This document shows positions 15,714-24,083 of a stretch of 64,000 nt of DNA, piece by piece; position 1 is the stretch's first letter; each line of letters starts with the position of its first letter. A model generated the notes under the pieces. The model was not told where the DNA came from. It ran no database searches and saw nothing but the letters and a program-made list of their open reading frames with translations. Origin of the DNA: Tolumonas sp008015085 (GTDB lineage: Bacteria > Pseudomonadota > Gammaproteobacteria > Enterobacterales > Aeromonadaceae); NCBI GenBank assembly GCA_029265125.1, contig JAJUJX010000001.1, positions 248,001-312,000 of the forward strand. Direction: 5' to 3'. A program made the translations under genes and the position numbers.

Positions 15714-16640
15714 ATGAATAAAAAACTGGTAGTACTCGGTAGTGTGAATGCCGACCATATTCTCTCTGTTCCCCGTTTTCCGCATCCGGGAGAAACCCTG
15801 CGCGGCCAGGATTACCAGATTGTGTTTGGCGGGAAGGGGGCTAACCAGGCCGTCGCTGCCGGGCGCTCCGGGGCTGATGTAAGTTTTATTGCCTGCGTCG
15901 GTGATGATGATTTAGGCCAGCGGATGTGGACGCAATTTACGGTTGATGGCATTGATACACAGGCAGTAATGACGGTATCCGGCATGAAAACCGGCGTGGC
16001 TTTGATCTGGGTTGCCGATAGTGGTGAAAACTGTATCGGTATTGCTGCAGGGGCGAACGCAGCATTAACCGTAGAACGTCTGGAGCCTTATCTGCCACTG
16101 ATTGCCGATGCCCAAATGCTGCTGATGCAGTTGGAAACGCCGATATCAGGTGTTGAAGCGGCTGCCCGGCACGCCAAAGCGCATGGCACGGTCGTGGTAC
16201 TGAACCCGGCACCTGCAACTACATTACCGGCTTCATTATTAAAGCTGGTAGACGTGATCACCCCCAATGAAACAGAAGCTGAAATTCTGACGGGGATTAA
16301 AGTTACGACGGATCAGGATGCACAGCGGGCAGCAGATGCTCTGCATGCCTTTGGCATTAAGGTGGTATTGATCACGCTGGGAGCGAGAGGCGTGTGGCTG
16401 AGTGAAAATGGGGTCGGTGAGTTGATCCCGGGATTTAAAGTCAAAGCGATTGATACCACGGCTGCAGGCGATACCTTCAATGGTGCGTTGGTGACTCGCT
16501 GGCTGGAAGGTAAACCGATCCGCGATGCGATCCGTTTTGCACATGCGGCGGCGGCCATTTCTGTTACCCGGCCGGGGGCGCAGCCTTCTGTGCCAACCCG
16601 TCAGGAAGTTGATACCTTTTTGCAGTTACAGACCCCATAG
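15714..16640 (+). CDS. rbsK: Ribokinase, first copy
   Basis: A 308-residue PfkB-family kinase that phosphorylates D-ribose to ribose 5-phosphate, close to the E. coli length of 309. The N-terminal substrate motif GGKGANQAVAAGR is at about residues 41-53. The C-terminal signature DTTAAGDTFNGAL carries the catalytic Asp and anion hole. The start at 15714 follows GAGGAG. A second ribokinase gene lies at 20795 and the two proteins are similar throughout. It forms a two-gene unit with the first rbsD and ends in its own terminator. Confidence 0.95.
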   Translation: MNKKLVVLGSVNADHILSVPRFPHPGETLRGQDYQIVFGGKGANQAVAAGRSGADVSFIACVGDDDLGQRMWTQFTVDGIDTQAVMTVSGMKTGVALIWVADSGENCIGIAAGANAALTVERLEPYLPLIADAQMLLMQLETPISGVEAAARHAKAHGTVVVLNPAPATTLPASLLKLVDVITPNETEAEILTGIKVTTDQDAQRAADALHAFGIKVVLITLGARGVWLSENGVGELIPGFKVKAIDTTAAGDTFNGALVTRWLEGKPIRDAIRFAHAAAAISVTRPGAQPSVPTRQEVDTFLQLQTP

Positions 16641-16656
16641 CCGATTCTTTCCTCTG

Positions 16657-16685
16657 AGCCCGTGATTGTTCACGGGCTTTCTTTT
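16657..16685 (+). terminator. Terminator after the first rbsK
   Basis: AGCCCGTGA pairs with TCACGGGCT around TTGT, followed by TTCTTTT. It separates rbsD-rbsK copy 1 from the main rbs operon. Confidence 0.88.
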
Positions 16686-16747
16686 GCTTGTCGAAAAGTT
16701 ATTTCCTCAGTCCATTTACATCTTGCTAACACGATTCACCTAAATTA

Positions 16748-16771
16748 CACCATCGAAACGTTTCGATGGTG
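16748..16771 (+). promoter_or_regulatory. RbsR-type operator (24-bp perfect palindrome)
   Basis: The arm CACCATCGAAAC is followed by its exact reverse complement, centred on AAACGTTT. This is a LacI/GalR-family operator core, and E. coli RbsR recognises a similar CGAAACGTTTCG core. It lies 115 bp before the second rbsD. The adjacent GGTGATCACAAAT resembles a CRP half-site. Confidence 0.88.
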
Positions 16772-16886
16772 ATCACAAATCTAATTCAGCAGCATGGCAA
16801 AGCATTTTGTTCTGGATAAGACTGCATACACAGCAGATGAAAACGCTGATCAATTTTCTTCTTAACCTGTCTGGAGACTCCAGATC

Positions 16887-17306
16887 ATGAAAAAACATGT
16901 TTTGCTGAATGCCCCGTTATCTCATGTGATTGCATCTATGGGTCACACTGATCAACTCACCATCGGGGATGCTGGTTTGCCTATTCCTGCCGCACCTGAA
17001 CGGATTGATTTAGCTGTGTGTCAGGGTGTTCCCCGTTTTATGGATGTGGTGCGAGCTGTCACCGAAGAGATGCAAATCGAACGGGTGATCATGGCGAAAG
17101 AGTTTGCTGAAGTTAGCCCTGAGTTACATGCCGAATTACTGGCTCATCTTAAACATATTGCTGATGCTCAGGGTAAGGCTGTTGCTTTTGATTATGTGTC
17201 CCATGAAGAATTCAAACAGGCGACTCATACCAGTAAAGCGGTGGTGCGCACCGGTGAATGTACACCATATGCCAATGTGATTTTTGTCTCTGGCGTTGTG
17301 TTCTAG
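16887..17306 (+). CDS. rbsD: D-ribose pyranase, second copy
   Basis: A 139-residue RbsD with catalytic His20 (MGHTD) and the same C-terminal signature as the copy at 15284. It is the first gene of the operon rbsD-rbsA-rbsC-rbsB-rbsK-rbsR, the E. coli order. CTGGAGAC precedes the ATG. The RbsR-type palindrome upstream implies ribose induction. Two rbsD genes so close together point to a tandem duplication of an rbsD-containing segment, followed by divergence. Confidence 0.95.
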   Translation: MKKHVLLNAPLSHVIASMGHTDQLTIGDAGLPIPAAPERIDLAVCQGVPRFMDVVRAVTEEMQIERVIMAKEFAEVSPELHAELLAHLKHIADAQGKAVAFDYVSHEEFKQATHTSKAVVRTGECTPYANVIFVSGVVF

Positions 17307-17314
17307 GAGGCCGT

Positions 17315-18817
17315 ATGCAGCCCTTGCTACATATGCAGAGCATTGATAAACAATTTCCCGGTGTAAAAGCCTTATCGGGGGCATCACTCAGTGTTTACCC
17401 CGGTCGGGTAATGGCTTTACTGGGGGAAAACGGTGCCGGTAAATCAACGCTGATGAAGGTGTTGACCGGTATTTATAGCAAGGATGCAGGCTCTATTCGT
17501 TATCAGGATAAGGATGTCAGTTTCACAGGGCCGAAACAGTCGCAGGAAGCGGGCATCAGTATCATCCATCAGGAACTCAACCTGATCCCGGGTCTGACTA
17601 TCGCCGAGAATATCTTCCTTGGCCGTGAATTTGTCACTCCGTTTGGTCGGATTGATTGGAAAAAAATGTACGACGAAGCCGATAAATTACTGGCTCGTCT
17701 GAAGGTGCCACACTCCAGCCGCAAACTGGTGGGGGAGCTTTCCATCGGTACACAGCAGATGGTGGAAATTGCCAAAGCGCTGAGTTTTTCCTCCCGTGTC
17801 ATCATCATGGATGAGCCGACAGATGCTCTGACAGATACTGAAACGGAAGCATTATTCACTGTTATTCGTGAATTAAGGGCGGAAGGGCGTGGTATCGTCT
17901 ATATATCGCATCGTCTGAAAGAGATTTTCGAGATCTGTGATGATGTCACCGTACTGCGTGACGGTCAGTTTATTGCTGAACGTACCGTAGCCTCACTCGA
18001 TGAAGACGCGCTGATTGAAATGATGGTCGGACGTCGTCTGGAAGAGCAATATCCGCGATTGACTATTCCGCGTGGCGAACTGCGTTTGCAGGTGAATGAC
18101 TTTGCCGGTGCTGGTGTTAAAGAGGCGTCTTTTACATTACATCGCAGCGAAATTCTGGGTGTCTGTGGTCTGATGGGCGCCGGGCGTACCGAGCTGATGA
18201 AACTGATTTACGGTGCCTATGCCAAAACGGAAGGCGAACTGCTGCTGGATGGCGAAGTAATTGATATTCGTTCTACTCAGCAGGCATTGGATCACGGCAT
18301 CGTCTATATCTCTGAAGATCGTAAAGGCGATGGTTTAGTGCTTGGCATGTCAGTCAAAGAAAATATGACGCTCACGGCGCTCAATTATTTCAGTTCTGTC
18401 TGGGGGCTAAAACACGAGGCGGAACAGCAGGCGGTGCAGGATTTTATCCGTCTGTTCAACATCAAAACACCGGGGATGCAGCAGCCGATCCGCCTGTTAT
18501 CCGGTGGTAATCAGCAAAAAGTGGCTATTGCCCGTGGGCTGATGACCCGGCCTAAAGTGCTGATCCTCGATGAACCGACGCGCGGTGTCGATGTTGGTGC
18601 GAAAAAAGAGATCTATCAGCTGATCAATCAATTCAAGCAGGAAGGCTTAAGCATCATTCTGGTTTCTTCTGAAATGCCGGAGGTATTGGGCATGAGCGAC
18701 CGGATACTGGTGATGCACGAAGGCCGTATCTGCGGTGAATTTGATCGCGCTGACGCAACCCAGGAACGACTGATGGCCTGTGCCGTTGGTAAAACGGAAG
18801 GACAACAAGCAGCATGA
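17315..18817 (+). CDS. rbsA: Ribose ABC transporter ATP-binding protein
   Basis: A 500-residue protein with two fused ABC ATPase domains, about the same size as E. coli RbsA (501). The first domain has a full Walker A (GENGAGKSTLMK, about residues 37-48) and Walker B IIMDEPTDAL. The second has the degenerate GLMGAGRTELMK normal in this family, plus LSGGNQQKVAIARG and LILDEPTRGVDVG. It energises ribose import through RbsC. The ATG at 17315 follows AGGAGG, eight bases after the rbsD stop; the longer frame overlaps rbsD and is not used. Confidence 0.96.
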   Translation: MQPLLHMQSIDKQFPGVKALSGASLSVYPGRVMALLGENGAGKSTLMKVLTGIYSKDAGSIRYQDKDVSFTGPKQSQEAGISIIHQELNLIPGLTIAENIFLGREFVTPFGRIDWKKMYDEADKLLARLKVPHSSRKLVGELSIGTQQMVEIAKALSFSSRVIIMDEPTDALTDTETEALFTVIRELRAEGRGIVYISHRLKEIFEICDDVTVLRDGQFIAERTVASLDEDALIEMMVGRRLEEQYPRLTIPRGELRLQVNDFAGAGVKEASFTLHRSEILGVCGLMGAGRTELMKLIYGAYAKTEGELLLDGEVIDIRSTQQALDHGIVYISEDRKGDGLVLGMSVKENMTLTALNYFSSVWGLKHEAEQQAVQDFIRLFNIKTPGMQQPIRLLSGGNQQKVAIARGLMTRPKVLILDEPTRGVDVGAKKEIYQLINQFKQEGLSIILVSSEMPEVLGMSDRILVMHEGRICGEFDRADATQERLMACAVGKTEGQQAA

Positions 18818-19800
18818 GTACCCAAACCATGAACGCAAAAACGACTTCTGAAACATCCCGCTGGTTTAGTAAACAATGGTGGCTAGAGCAAAAAGCGCTG
18901 ATCGCTCTGTTGATACTGATTGTGGTGGTGTCTGTATTAAATCCGAACTTTTTTACGGTCGATAACCTGCTGAACATTCTGCGGCAGACCTCAGTGAACG
19001 CTATTATGGCAGTAGGGATGACACTGGTGATCCTGACTGCCGGCATTGATTTGTCGGTCGGCTCTGTGCTGGCGTTGTGTGGCGCTTTTGCGGCATCGAT
19101 GCTGGATAGTGAATTATCAATTTTCATCACGGTGCCTGCGGTATTAATCGCCGGTGCATTGCTGGGCGGTGTCAGTGGAGTCATTATTGCCAAAGGTCGC
19201 GTACAGGCGTTTATAGCCACGCTGGTGACCATGACGTTGCTGCGCGGCGCTACGCTGGTGTTTACCGATGGCCGGCCAATCAGCACCGGATTCTCTGATG
19301 CTTCCGATGCCTTTGCTTGGTTCGGTACTGGCTATCTGTTCGGGGTGCCTGTGCCGGTCTGGCTGATGGTCGTGGTATTTGCAGCAGCCTGGTATCTGCT
19401 GAACCACACCCGTATTGGCCGCTACATTTACGCGCTGGGCGGTAATGAAGCCGCAACCAGCCTCTCCGGTATCAATGTCGACCGGATCAAAATCATTGTC
19501 TATGCCGCTTGTGGTTTCTTGTCTGCGCTGGCCGGGATCATTGTGACCTCTCGCCTGTCATCAGCTCAACCTACCGCTGGCACGGGCTATGAACTGGATG
19601 CTATCGCTGCCGTTGTTCTGGGCGGTACCAGTCTCGCGGGTGGTAAAGGCCGGATCTCCGGAACACTGATCGGTGCTTTTATTATCGGCTTCCTGAATAA
19701 CGCTCTGAACCTGCTCGATGTGTCGTCTTACTACCAGATGATTGTCAAAGCGACCGTCATTCTGCTGGCTGTTCTGATTGATCACAAAAGCAGTAAATAA
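18814..19800 (+). CDS. rbsC: Ribose ABC transporter permease
   Basis: A 328-residue inner-membrane permease of the BPD_transp_2 type with eight to ten hydrophobic segments. The family signatures are ILTAGIDLSVGSVLAL near residue 71, the loop YALGGNEAATSLSGINVDR near 205, and AIAAVVLGGTSLAGGKG near 265. It overlaps rbsA by four bases (ATGA), implying translational coupling. It works with RbsA and RbsB. Confidence 0.96.
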   Translation: MSTQTMNAKTTSETSRWFSKQWWLEQKALIALLILIVVVSVLNPNFFTVDNLLNILRQTSVNAIMAVGMTLVILTAGIDLSVGSVLALCGAFAASMLDSELSIFITVPAVLIAGALLGGVSGVIIAKGRVQAFIATLVTMTLLRGATLVFTDGRPISTGFSDASDAFAWFGTGYLFGVPVPVWLMVVVFAAAWYLLNHTRIGRYIYALGGNEAATSLSGINVDRIKIIVYAACGFLSALAGIIVTSRLSSAQPTAGTGYELDAIAAVVLGGTSLAGGKGRISGTLIGAFIIGFLNNALNLLDVSSYYQMIVKATVILLAVLIDHKSSK

Positions 19801-19823
19801 CCCCTGAATCGAGGAAATAAGCT

Positions 19824-20711
19824 ATGAATATGAAAAAATTAGCAACTCTGGTTTCTGCTGTGGTGTTGAGTAGTACCGTATCTGCATCTGCTATGGCGAA
19901 AGATACCATGGCGCTGGTGGTCTCCACGCTGAATAACCCATTCTTTGTAACCTTAAAAGATGGTGCTGAAACTAAAGCAAAAGCGCTGGGTTATGACTTG
20001 CTGGTGCTGGATTCTCAGAATGACCCGGCAAAAGAGCTGGCTAATGTGGAAGATTTAACCGTTCGTGGGGTTAAGGTTCTGCTGATCAACCCAACCGATT
20101 CTGATGCGGTCGGTAATGCCATTGCGATTGCCAATAAAGCCAAATTGCCGGTTCTGACACTCGACCGTGGTGCTAATAAAGGTACGGTCGTGAGTCATAT
20201 TGCGTCTGACAATATTGCTGGCGGTAAAATGGCTGGTGATTTCATCGCTCAAAAACTGGGTGAAAAAGCCAAAATCATTCAGCTGGAAGGGATTGCCGGA
20301 ACCTCTGCTGCCCGTGACCGTGGTGCCGGATTCAAACAAGCAGCAGATGCTCACGGCTTCCAGATGCTGGCCAGTCAGCCAGCTGATTTTGACCGCACCA
20401 AAGGTCTGAACGTCATGGAAAACCTGCTGTCAGGTCATGGTGATGTGCAGGCTGTATTTGCCCAGAACGATGAAATGGCATTAGGTGCAGTACGTGCATT
20501 GCAGGCAGCCGGTAAAGATAAAGTACTGGTGGTTGGCTTTGACGGCACCGATGATGGTGTGAAAGCCGTACAAAAAGGCAAGATGGCTGCCACAGTAGCA
20601 CAACAGCCTGACCAGATTGGGGCTATTGGTGTCGAAACTGCCGATAAAGTGCTGAAAGGTGAGACAGTTCCAGCCAGTATTCCGGTACCGCTGAAAGTTG
20701 TATCTGAATAA
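19824..20711 (+). CDS. rbsB: Periplasmic ribose-binding protein
   Basis: A 295-residue type I periplasmic sugar-binding protein. A signal peptide (NMKKLATLVSAVVLSS through SAMA) is cut near residue 25, before KDTMALVVSTLNNPFF. The ribose-contact segments LNNPFF, DRGA and FAQNDEMALGA resemble E. coli RbsB. It delivers ribose to RbsAC and in enteric bacteria to the Trg chemoreceptor. GAGGAAATAAGCT precedes the start. A strong terminator follows directly, likely keeping RbsB expression above that of rbsK and rbsR. Confidence 0.96.
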   Translation: MNMKKLATLVSAVVLSSTVSASAMAKDTMALVVSTLNNPFFVTLKDGAETKAKALGYDLLVLDSQNDPAKELANVEDLTVRGVKVLLINPTDSDAVGNAIAIANKAKLPVLTLDRGANKGTVVSHIASDNIAGGKMAGDFIAQKLGEKAKIIQLEGIAGTSAARDRGAGFKQAADAHGFQMLASQPADFDRTKGLNVMENLLSGHGDVQAVFAQNDEMALGAVRALQAAGKDKVLVVGFDGTDDGVKAVQKGKMAATVAQQPDQIGAIGVETADKVLKGETVPASIPVPLKVVSE

Positions 20712-20721
20712 TGTTCAGCCA

Positions 20722-20749
20722 GTACCCGCCATGTGCGGGTACTTTTTTT
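20722..20749 (+). terminator. Terminator between rbsB and the second rbsK
   Basis: GTACCCGC pairs with GCGGGTAC around CATGT, followed by seven T residues. It would attenuate expression of rbsK and rbsR relative to rbsDACB. Confidence 0.85.
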
Positions 20750-20794
20750 CATGAATAAGGTTTTACCGGAACTCATTTTTTACCGGAGTCAGTT

Positions 20795-21718
20795 ATGAGT
20801 AAAAAGCTGGTTGTTCTCGGCAGCGTCAATGCCGACCATGTTTTATCAGTTCCCCGATTTCCTAAGCCGGGTGAAACGCTGGTAGGTAGTGGTTATCACA
20901 TCGCTTATGGTGGCAAAGGTGCTAATCAGGCAGTGGCCGCCGGCAGAACCGGGGCTAATATTGCCTTTATTGCCTGTGTCGGCGGTGACGATATTGGTAC
21001 CCGAATGAAAGAACAGTTTGCACGGGATGGCATGGACACCCAGGCGGTGATGGCGATTGACGGCACGACCACCGGTGTTGCGATGATTTGGGTTTCGGCA
21101 GATGGCGAAAACTGTATTGGCATATCAGCCGGTGCTAACGCGGAGCTTACTCCGGCCCGGCTACAACCACATTTACCTCTGATCAATGAAGCTGATGTAT
21201 TGCTCATGCAGCTGGAAAGTCCGCTAAATACGGTAGAAGCAGCCGCGCAGGCCGCCAGAGCAGCCGGAACAAAAGTGATCCTGAATCCGGCACCAGCACA
21301 ACCATTGCCAGAATCCTTACTGCGTCTGATTGATGTCATCACACCGAATGAAACGGAAGCGCAGGCACTCACTGGTGTGGTGGTTAATACCGAAGCTGAC
21401 GCACAAAAAGCCGCCAATATTCTGCATGATTATGGTATAGCTACGGTATTGATTACCTTAGGCGCGAAAGGCGTGTGGCTGAGTGAACAAGGAAAGGGGG
21501 AACTGATCCCTGGTTTTCGTGTGCAGGCGGTGGATACCACAGCGGCAGGCGATACTTTTAACGGCGCATTAGTCACGGCTCAACTGGAAGGAAAACCGCT
21601 GCGTGATGCGATCCGCTTTGCGCATGCGGCGGCAGCGATTTCGGTGACACGTTCCGGAGCACAGCCTTCTATTCCGCTTCGTGCTGAGGTTGATGAGTTT
21701 TTAGCTGCAAGGAGTTAG
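20795..21718 (+). CDS. rbsK: Ribokinase, second copy
   Basis: A 307-residue PfkB-family ribokinase with GGKGANQAVAAGR and the catalytic DTTAAGDTFNGAL segment. It is paralogous to the copy at 15714, and both look catalytically intact. It sits in the E. coli position between rbsB and rbsR. CCGGAG precedes the ATG. Why two functional ribokinase genes are kept is unclear; different promoters or a different pentose preference are possible. Confidence 0.95.
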   Translation: MSKKLVVLGSVNADHVLSVPRFPKPGETLVGSGYHIAYGGKGANQAVAAGRTGANIAFIACVGGDDIGTRMKEQFARDGMDTQAVMAIDGTTTGVAMIWVSADGENCIGISAGANAELTPARLQPHLPLINEADVLLMQLESPLNTVEAAAQAARAAGTKVILNPAPAQPLPESLLRLIDVITPNETEAQALTGVVVNTEADAQKAANILHDYGIATVLITLGAKGVWLSEQGKGELIPGFRVQAVDTTAAGDTFNGALVTAQLEGKPLRDAIRFAHAAAAISVTRSGAQPSIPLRAEVDEFLAARS

Positions 21719-21723
21719 CAGTC

Positions 21724-22734
21724 TTGGCCACCATGAAAGATGTCGCTCGTCTGGCGGGCGTTTCCACCTCTACCGTATCGCATGTGGTGAACAACACCCG
21801 TTTTGTCAGTGATGAAATTCGGGAGCGCATTCTGAAAGCGGTGGCCGAACTCAACTATTCACCGTCGGCTCTGGCGCGCAGTCTGAAGCTCAATCAGACC
21901 CGCACGTTGGGCATGATCGTGACCACGTCCAATAACCCCTTCTTTGCGGAAGTCGTCGCGGGGGTAGAACGTATCTGTTATCAGCGTGGCTATACACTGG
22001 TGTTGTGTAATACCGAAGGTGATCCGGAGCGTCTGAGCCACAGTCTGGAAGTCTTACTGCAAAAGCGGATTGATGGTCTGCTGCTGATGTGTACCGAAGC
22101 CCGATCGGCTTCAGCTGAGGTGTTTGAACGACATCCGGCAGTTCCCATCGTGGTGATGGACTGGGGCCCGCTGAACACGAAAGCTGATCGCATTCAGGAT
22201 AACTCTGCGCTGGGCGGGTATCTGGCCACCCGCCATCTGATTGAGCATGGCCACCAGAAAATCGGGCTGATCACCGGGCCTTTGGATAAACTCCCGGCTC
22301 AATCGCGTCTGGATGGTTATCGCCGTGCGTTGGCCGAGGCTGATTTGCCATTCCGGGAGGATTATGTTGTTACTGGTGACTTTAAATTTACCGGCGGAAT
22401 CAACGGCATGCATCAGCTGCTGGCATTGGCGGAGCCACCCACAGCCGTGTTTGCCGGTAACGATGTCTCGGCCGTGGGGGTATATCAGGCGTTGTATCGT
22501 GCCGGGCTACGGGTGCCGCAAGATATCTCGGTAATCGGTTATGATGACATCGAACTGTCACAGTATCTAACGCCGCCGCTGACGACCATTCATCAGCCAA
22601 AAGAAGATCTTTGCAAACAAGCCGTCGATGTATTACTGGAACGTATTCATGGTGCTGACGATCAGCCTCGCCTGATTACGCTGGAACCTACGCTGGTTCA
22701 GCGGGAATCAGTATATGATTTGTATAAAATTTAA
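21724..22734 (+). CDS. rbsR: Ribose operon repressor (LacI family)
   Basis: A 336-residue LacI/GalR regulator. The helix-turn-helix MKDVARLAGVSTSTVSHVVN is followed by the hinge LNYSPSALARSLK and a sugar-binding domain ending near IGYDDIELSQYLTPPLTTIHQP, very like E. coli RbsR. Translation most likely starts at the TTG at 21724. AAGGAG lies nine bases before it, and the resulting N-terminus MATMKDV is that of E. coli RbsR. The next ATG (21733) is 18 bases from that site. The gene follows rbsK by five bases and should repress at the palindrome at 16748. Confidence 0.95.
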   Translation: MATMKDVARLAGVSTSTVSHVVNNTRFVSDEIRERILKAVAELNYSPSALARSLKLNQTRTLGMIVTTSNNPFFAEVVAGVERICYQRGYTLVLCNTEGDPERLSHSLEVLLQKRIDGLLLMCTEARSASAEVFERHPAVPIVVMDWGPLNTKADRIQDNSALGGYLATRHLIEHGHQKIGLITGPLDKLPAQSRLDGYRRALAEADLPFREDYVVTGDFKFTGGINGMHQLLALAEPPTAVFAGNDVSAVGVYQALYRAGLRVPQDISVIGYDDIELSQYLTPPLTTIHQPKEDLCKQAVDVLLERIHGADDQPRLITLEPTLVQRESVYDLYKI

Positions 22735-22743
22735 ACATTATTG

Positions 22744-22770
22744 TTAATCTTTCCCGTAGCAGGCCGATAA
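22744..22770 (+). promoter_or_regulatory. Sigma-28 (FliA)-type promoter before the calcium-loop gene
   Basis: GCCGATAA (22763-22770) is an exact flagellar sigma-factor -10. It stands 15 bases after TTAA, a three-of-four match to the TAAA core of the -35. It lies 45 bp before the ATG at 22816 and just after rbsR. Confidence 0.65.
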
Positions 22771-22815
22771 CCAAAGAGATAACTGGTATCTGCATGCTGT
22801 GCCCTGGGAGGGATT

Positions 22816-23955
22816 ATGCGTATCACCCAGCAAAACCTGACACTTAAATCGACCTATGATCATCAGCAGGAATCTGTGCGTAAGCAGGAAGTACTGCCGA
22901 CACTGGCTAAGCCCGACCAGCAGGATGTGAAAGTCGAGGTTCGCTTACAAAGCCGCGATGCCTTAGGTGTCAGTTTAAGCCGACGGGATCTGCAAAAAGC
23001 GGCGGAGCAGAACCGGCTGCAAAATAAACCTGCAATATCTCTTCCGACCAATAAGACCGTCGCGGCGAAAGAACAGACGAAAGAGCCGATAACCGGCGTC
23101 ACTGAAAGTGAAAAAACAACGGATGACTCGACTGACGAAGATCTATCCTTAGATGCGCATACCCGGTTAATGAAGAATGTCATTGAATCACTGTTTGGTG
23201 TAAAAATCAGAATGATGCCGCCGATGAAATCTTCATCATCAGAAGCGGCGGCCACGAGCAGCGATCCTGCTGCATCACAAACAGCCGCATCCGCCAGTGA
23301 ACCCGATCATCAGGTAAAGGTGACAGAATACTTAGCAGAACGGGAGCAACTTCGTTTTTCTGCTTCGGGCTCCGTGCGAACTGCTGATGGTAAAACGATC
23401 GATCTAAAACTGGGTTTCGCAATGTCTTACCAGCAGCTGCAACTTTCTGAACGGATCACCCGTGAATCAGCGCTGAAAGATCCGCTGGTGATCAATCTGG
23501 AAAAACAGTTTGCCGACCTGCAGGACACCCGCTTCGAATTTGATATAGACAGTGATGGCACCAAAGATTCATTAGCAAATTTATCCCAAGGTTCCTATTT
23601 TCTGGCTCTGGATAAAAACAATAACCAGGAAATTGATAATGGTTCGGAACTGTTCGGCGCACAAAGCGGCAACGGTTTTGCTGAACTGGCGCAATATGAT
23701 GAAGATGGTAATAGTTTTATTGATGAAGGCGATTCTATCTACGCGAAATTGTCAGTCTGGCGCCCGGAAAAAGGACTGATGGCAATTGCTGATGTGGGAG
23801 TCGGTGCTATCTATTTGCATCCGGTCGAGACTCAGTTTCAGAATATTGGCAATAACAGCGAAGGGGAAAGCCAGGGAGTTTTACGTTCCAGCAGTATTTA
23901 TCTGAAAGAGGATGGGACTGCGGGGACAGTGCAGCAGCTGGATTTACGTGCTTAG
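22816..23955 (+). CDS. Hypothetical protein with calcium-binding EF-hand-like loops
   Basis: A 379-residue protein with no signal peptide or membrane segment. Residues 1-170 are low-complexity, polar and rich in Lys/Gln/Ser/Ala. The C-terminal half carries three Asp/Asn-rich loops of the EF-hand or dockerin kind: DIDSDGTKD at about 242, DKNNNQEIDNGSE at about 265, and DEDGNSFIDEGD at about 294. Related C-terminal regions occur in uncharacterised proteobacterial proteins and near RTX proteins. GGGAGGGA precedes the ATG. A FliA-like promoter lies upstream and a chemoreceptor gene downstream, suggesting a link to motility, but the function is unknown. Confidence 0.85.
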   Translation: MRITQQNLTLKSTYDHQQESVRKQEVLPTLAKPDQQDVKVEVRLQSRDALGVSLSRRDLQKAAEQNRLQNKPAISLPTNKTVAAKEQTKEPITGVTESEKTTDDSTDEDLSLDAHTRLMKNVIESLFGVKIRMMPPMKSSSSEAAATSSDPAASQTAASASEPDHQVKVTEYLAEREQLRFSASGSVRTADGKTIDLKLGFAMSYQQLQLSERITRESALKDPLVINLEKQFADLQDTRFEFDIDSDGTKDSLANLSQGSYFLALDKNNNQEIDNGSELFGAQSGNGFAELAQYDEDGNSFIDEGDSIYAKLSVWRPEKGLMAIADVGVGAIYLHPVETQFQNIGNNSEGESQGVLRSSSIYLKEDGTAGTVQQLDLRA

Positions 23956-24083
23956 TCTGCTTTTGAACAATAAATCTGCGTGATCCAGTTCATAACATCA
24001 TGATTTAGCAGTGAAGGATATACCTGATTTGCAGCTAACGTTATACATAGGTATCAGGGTTCAGCTTGAATCAGGGAAGTATT

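Noticed and set aside
23971..23998. FliA-like promoter before the dCache chemoreceptor at 24084
   Set aside because: TAAA is present but the -10 candidates (TCATAACA, GTTCATAA) match poorly and at wrong spacing.
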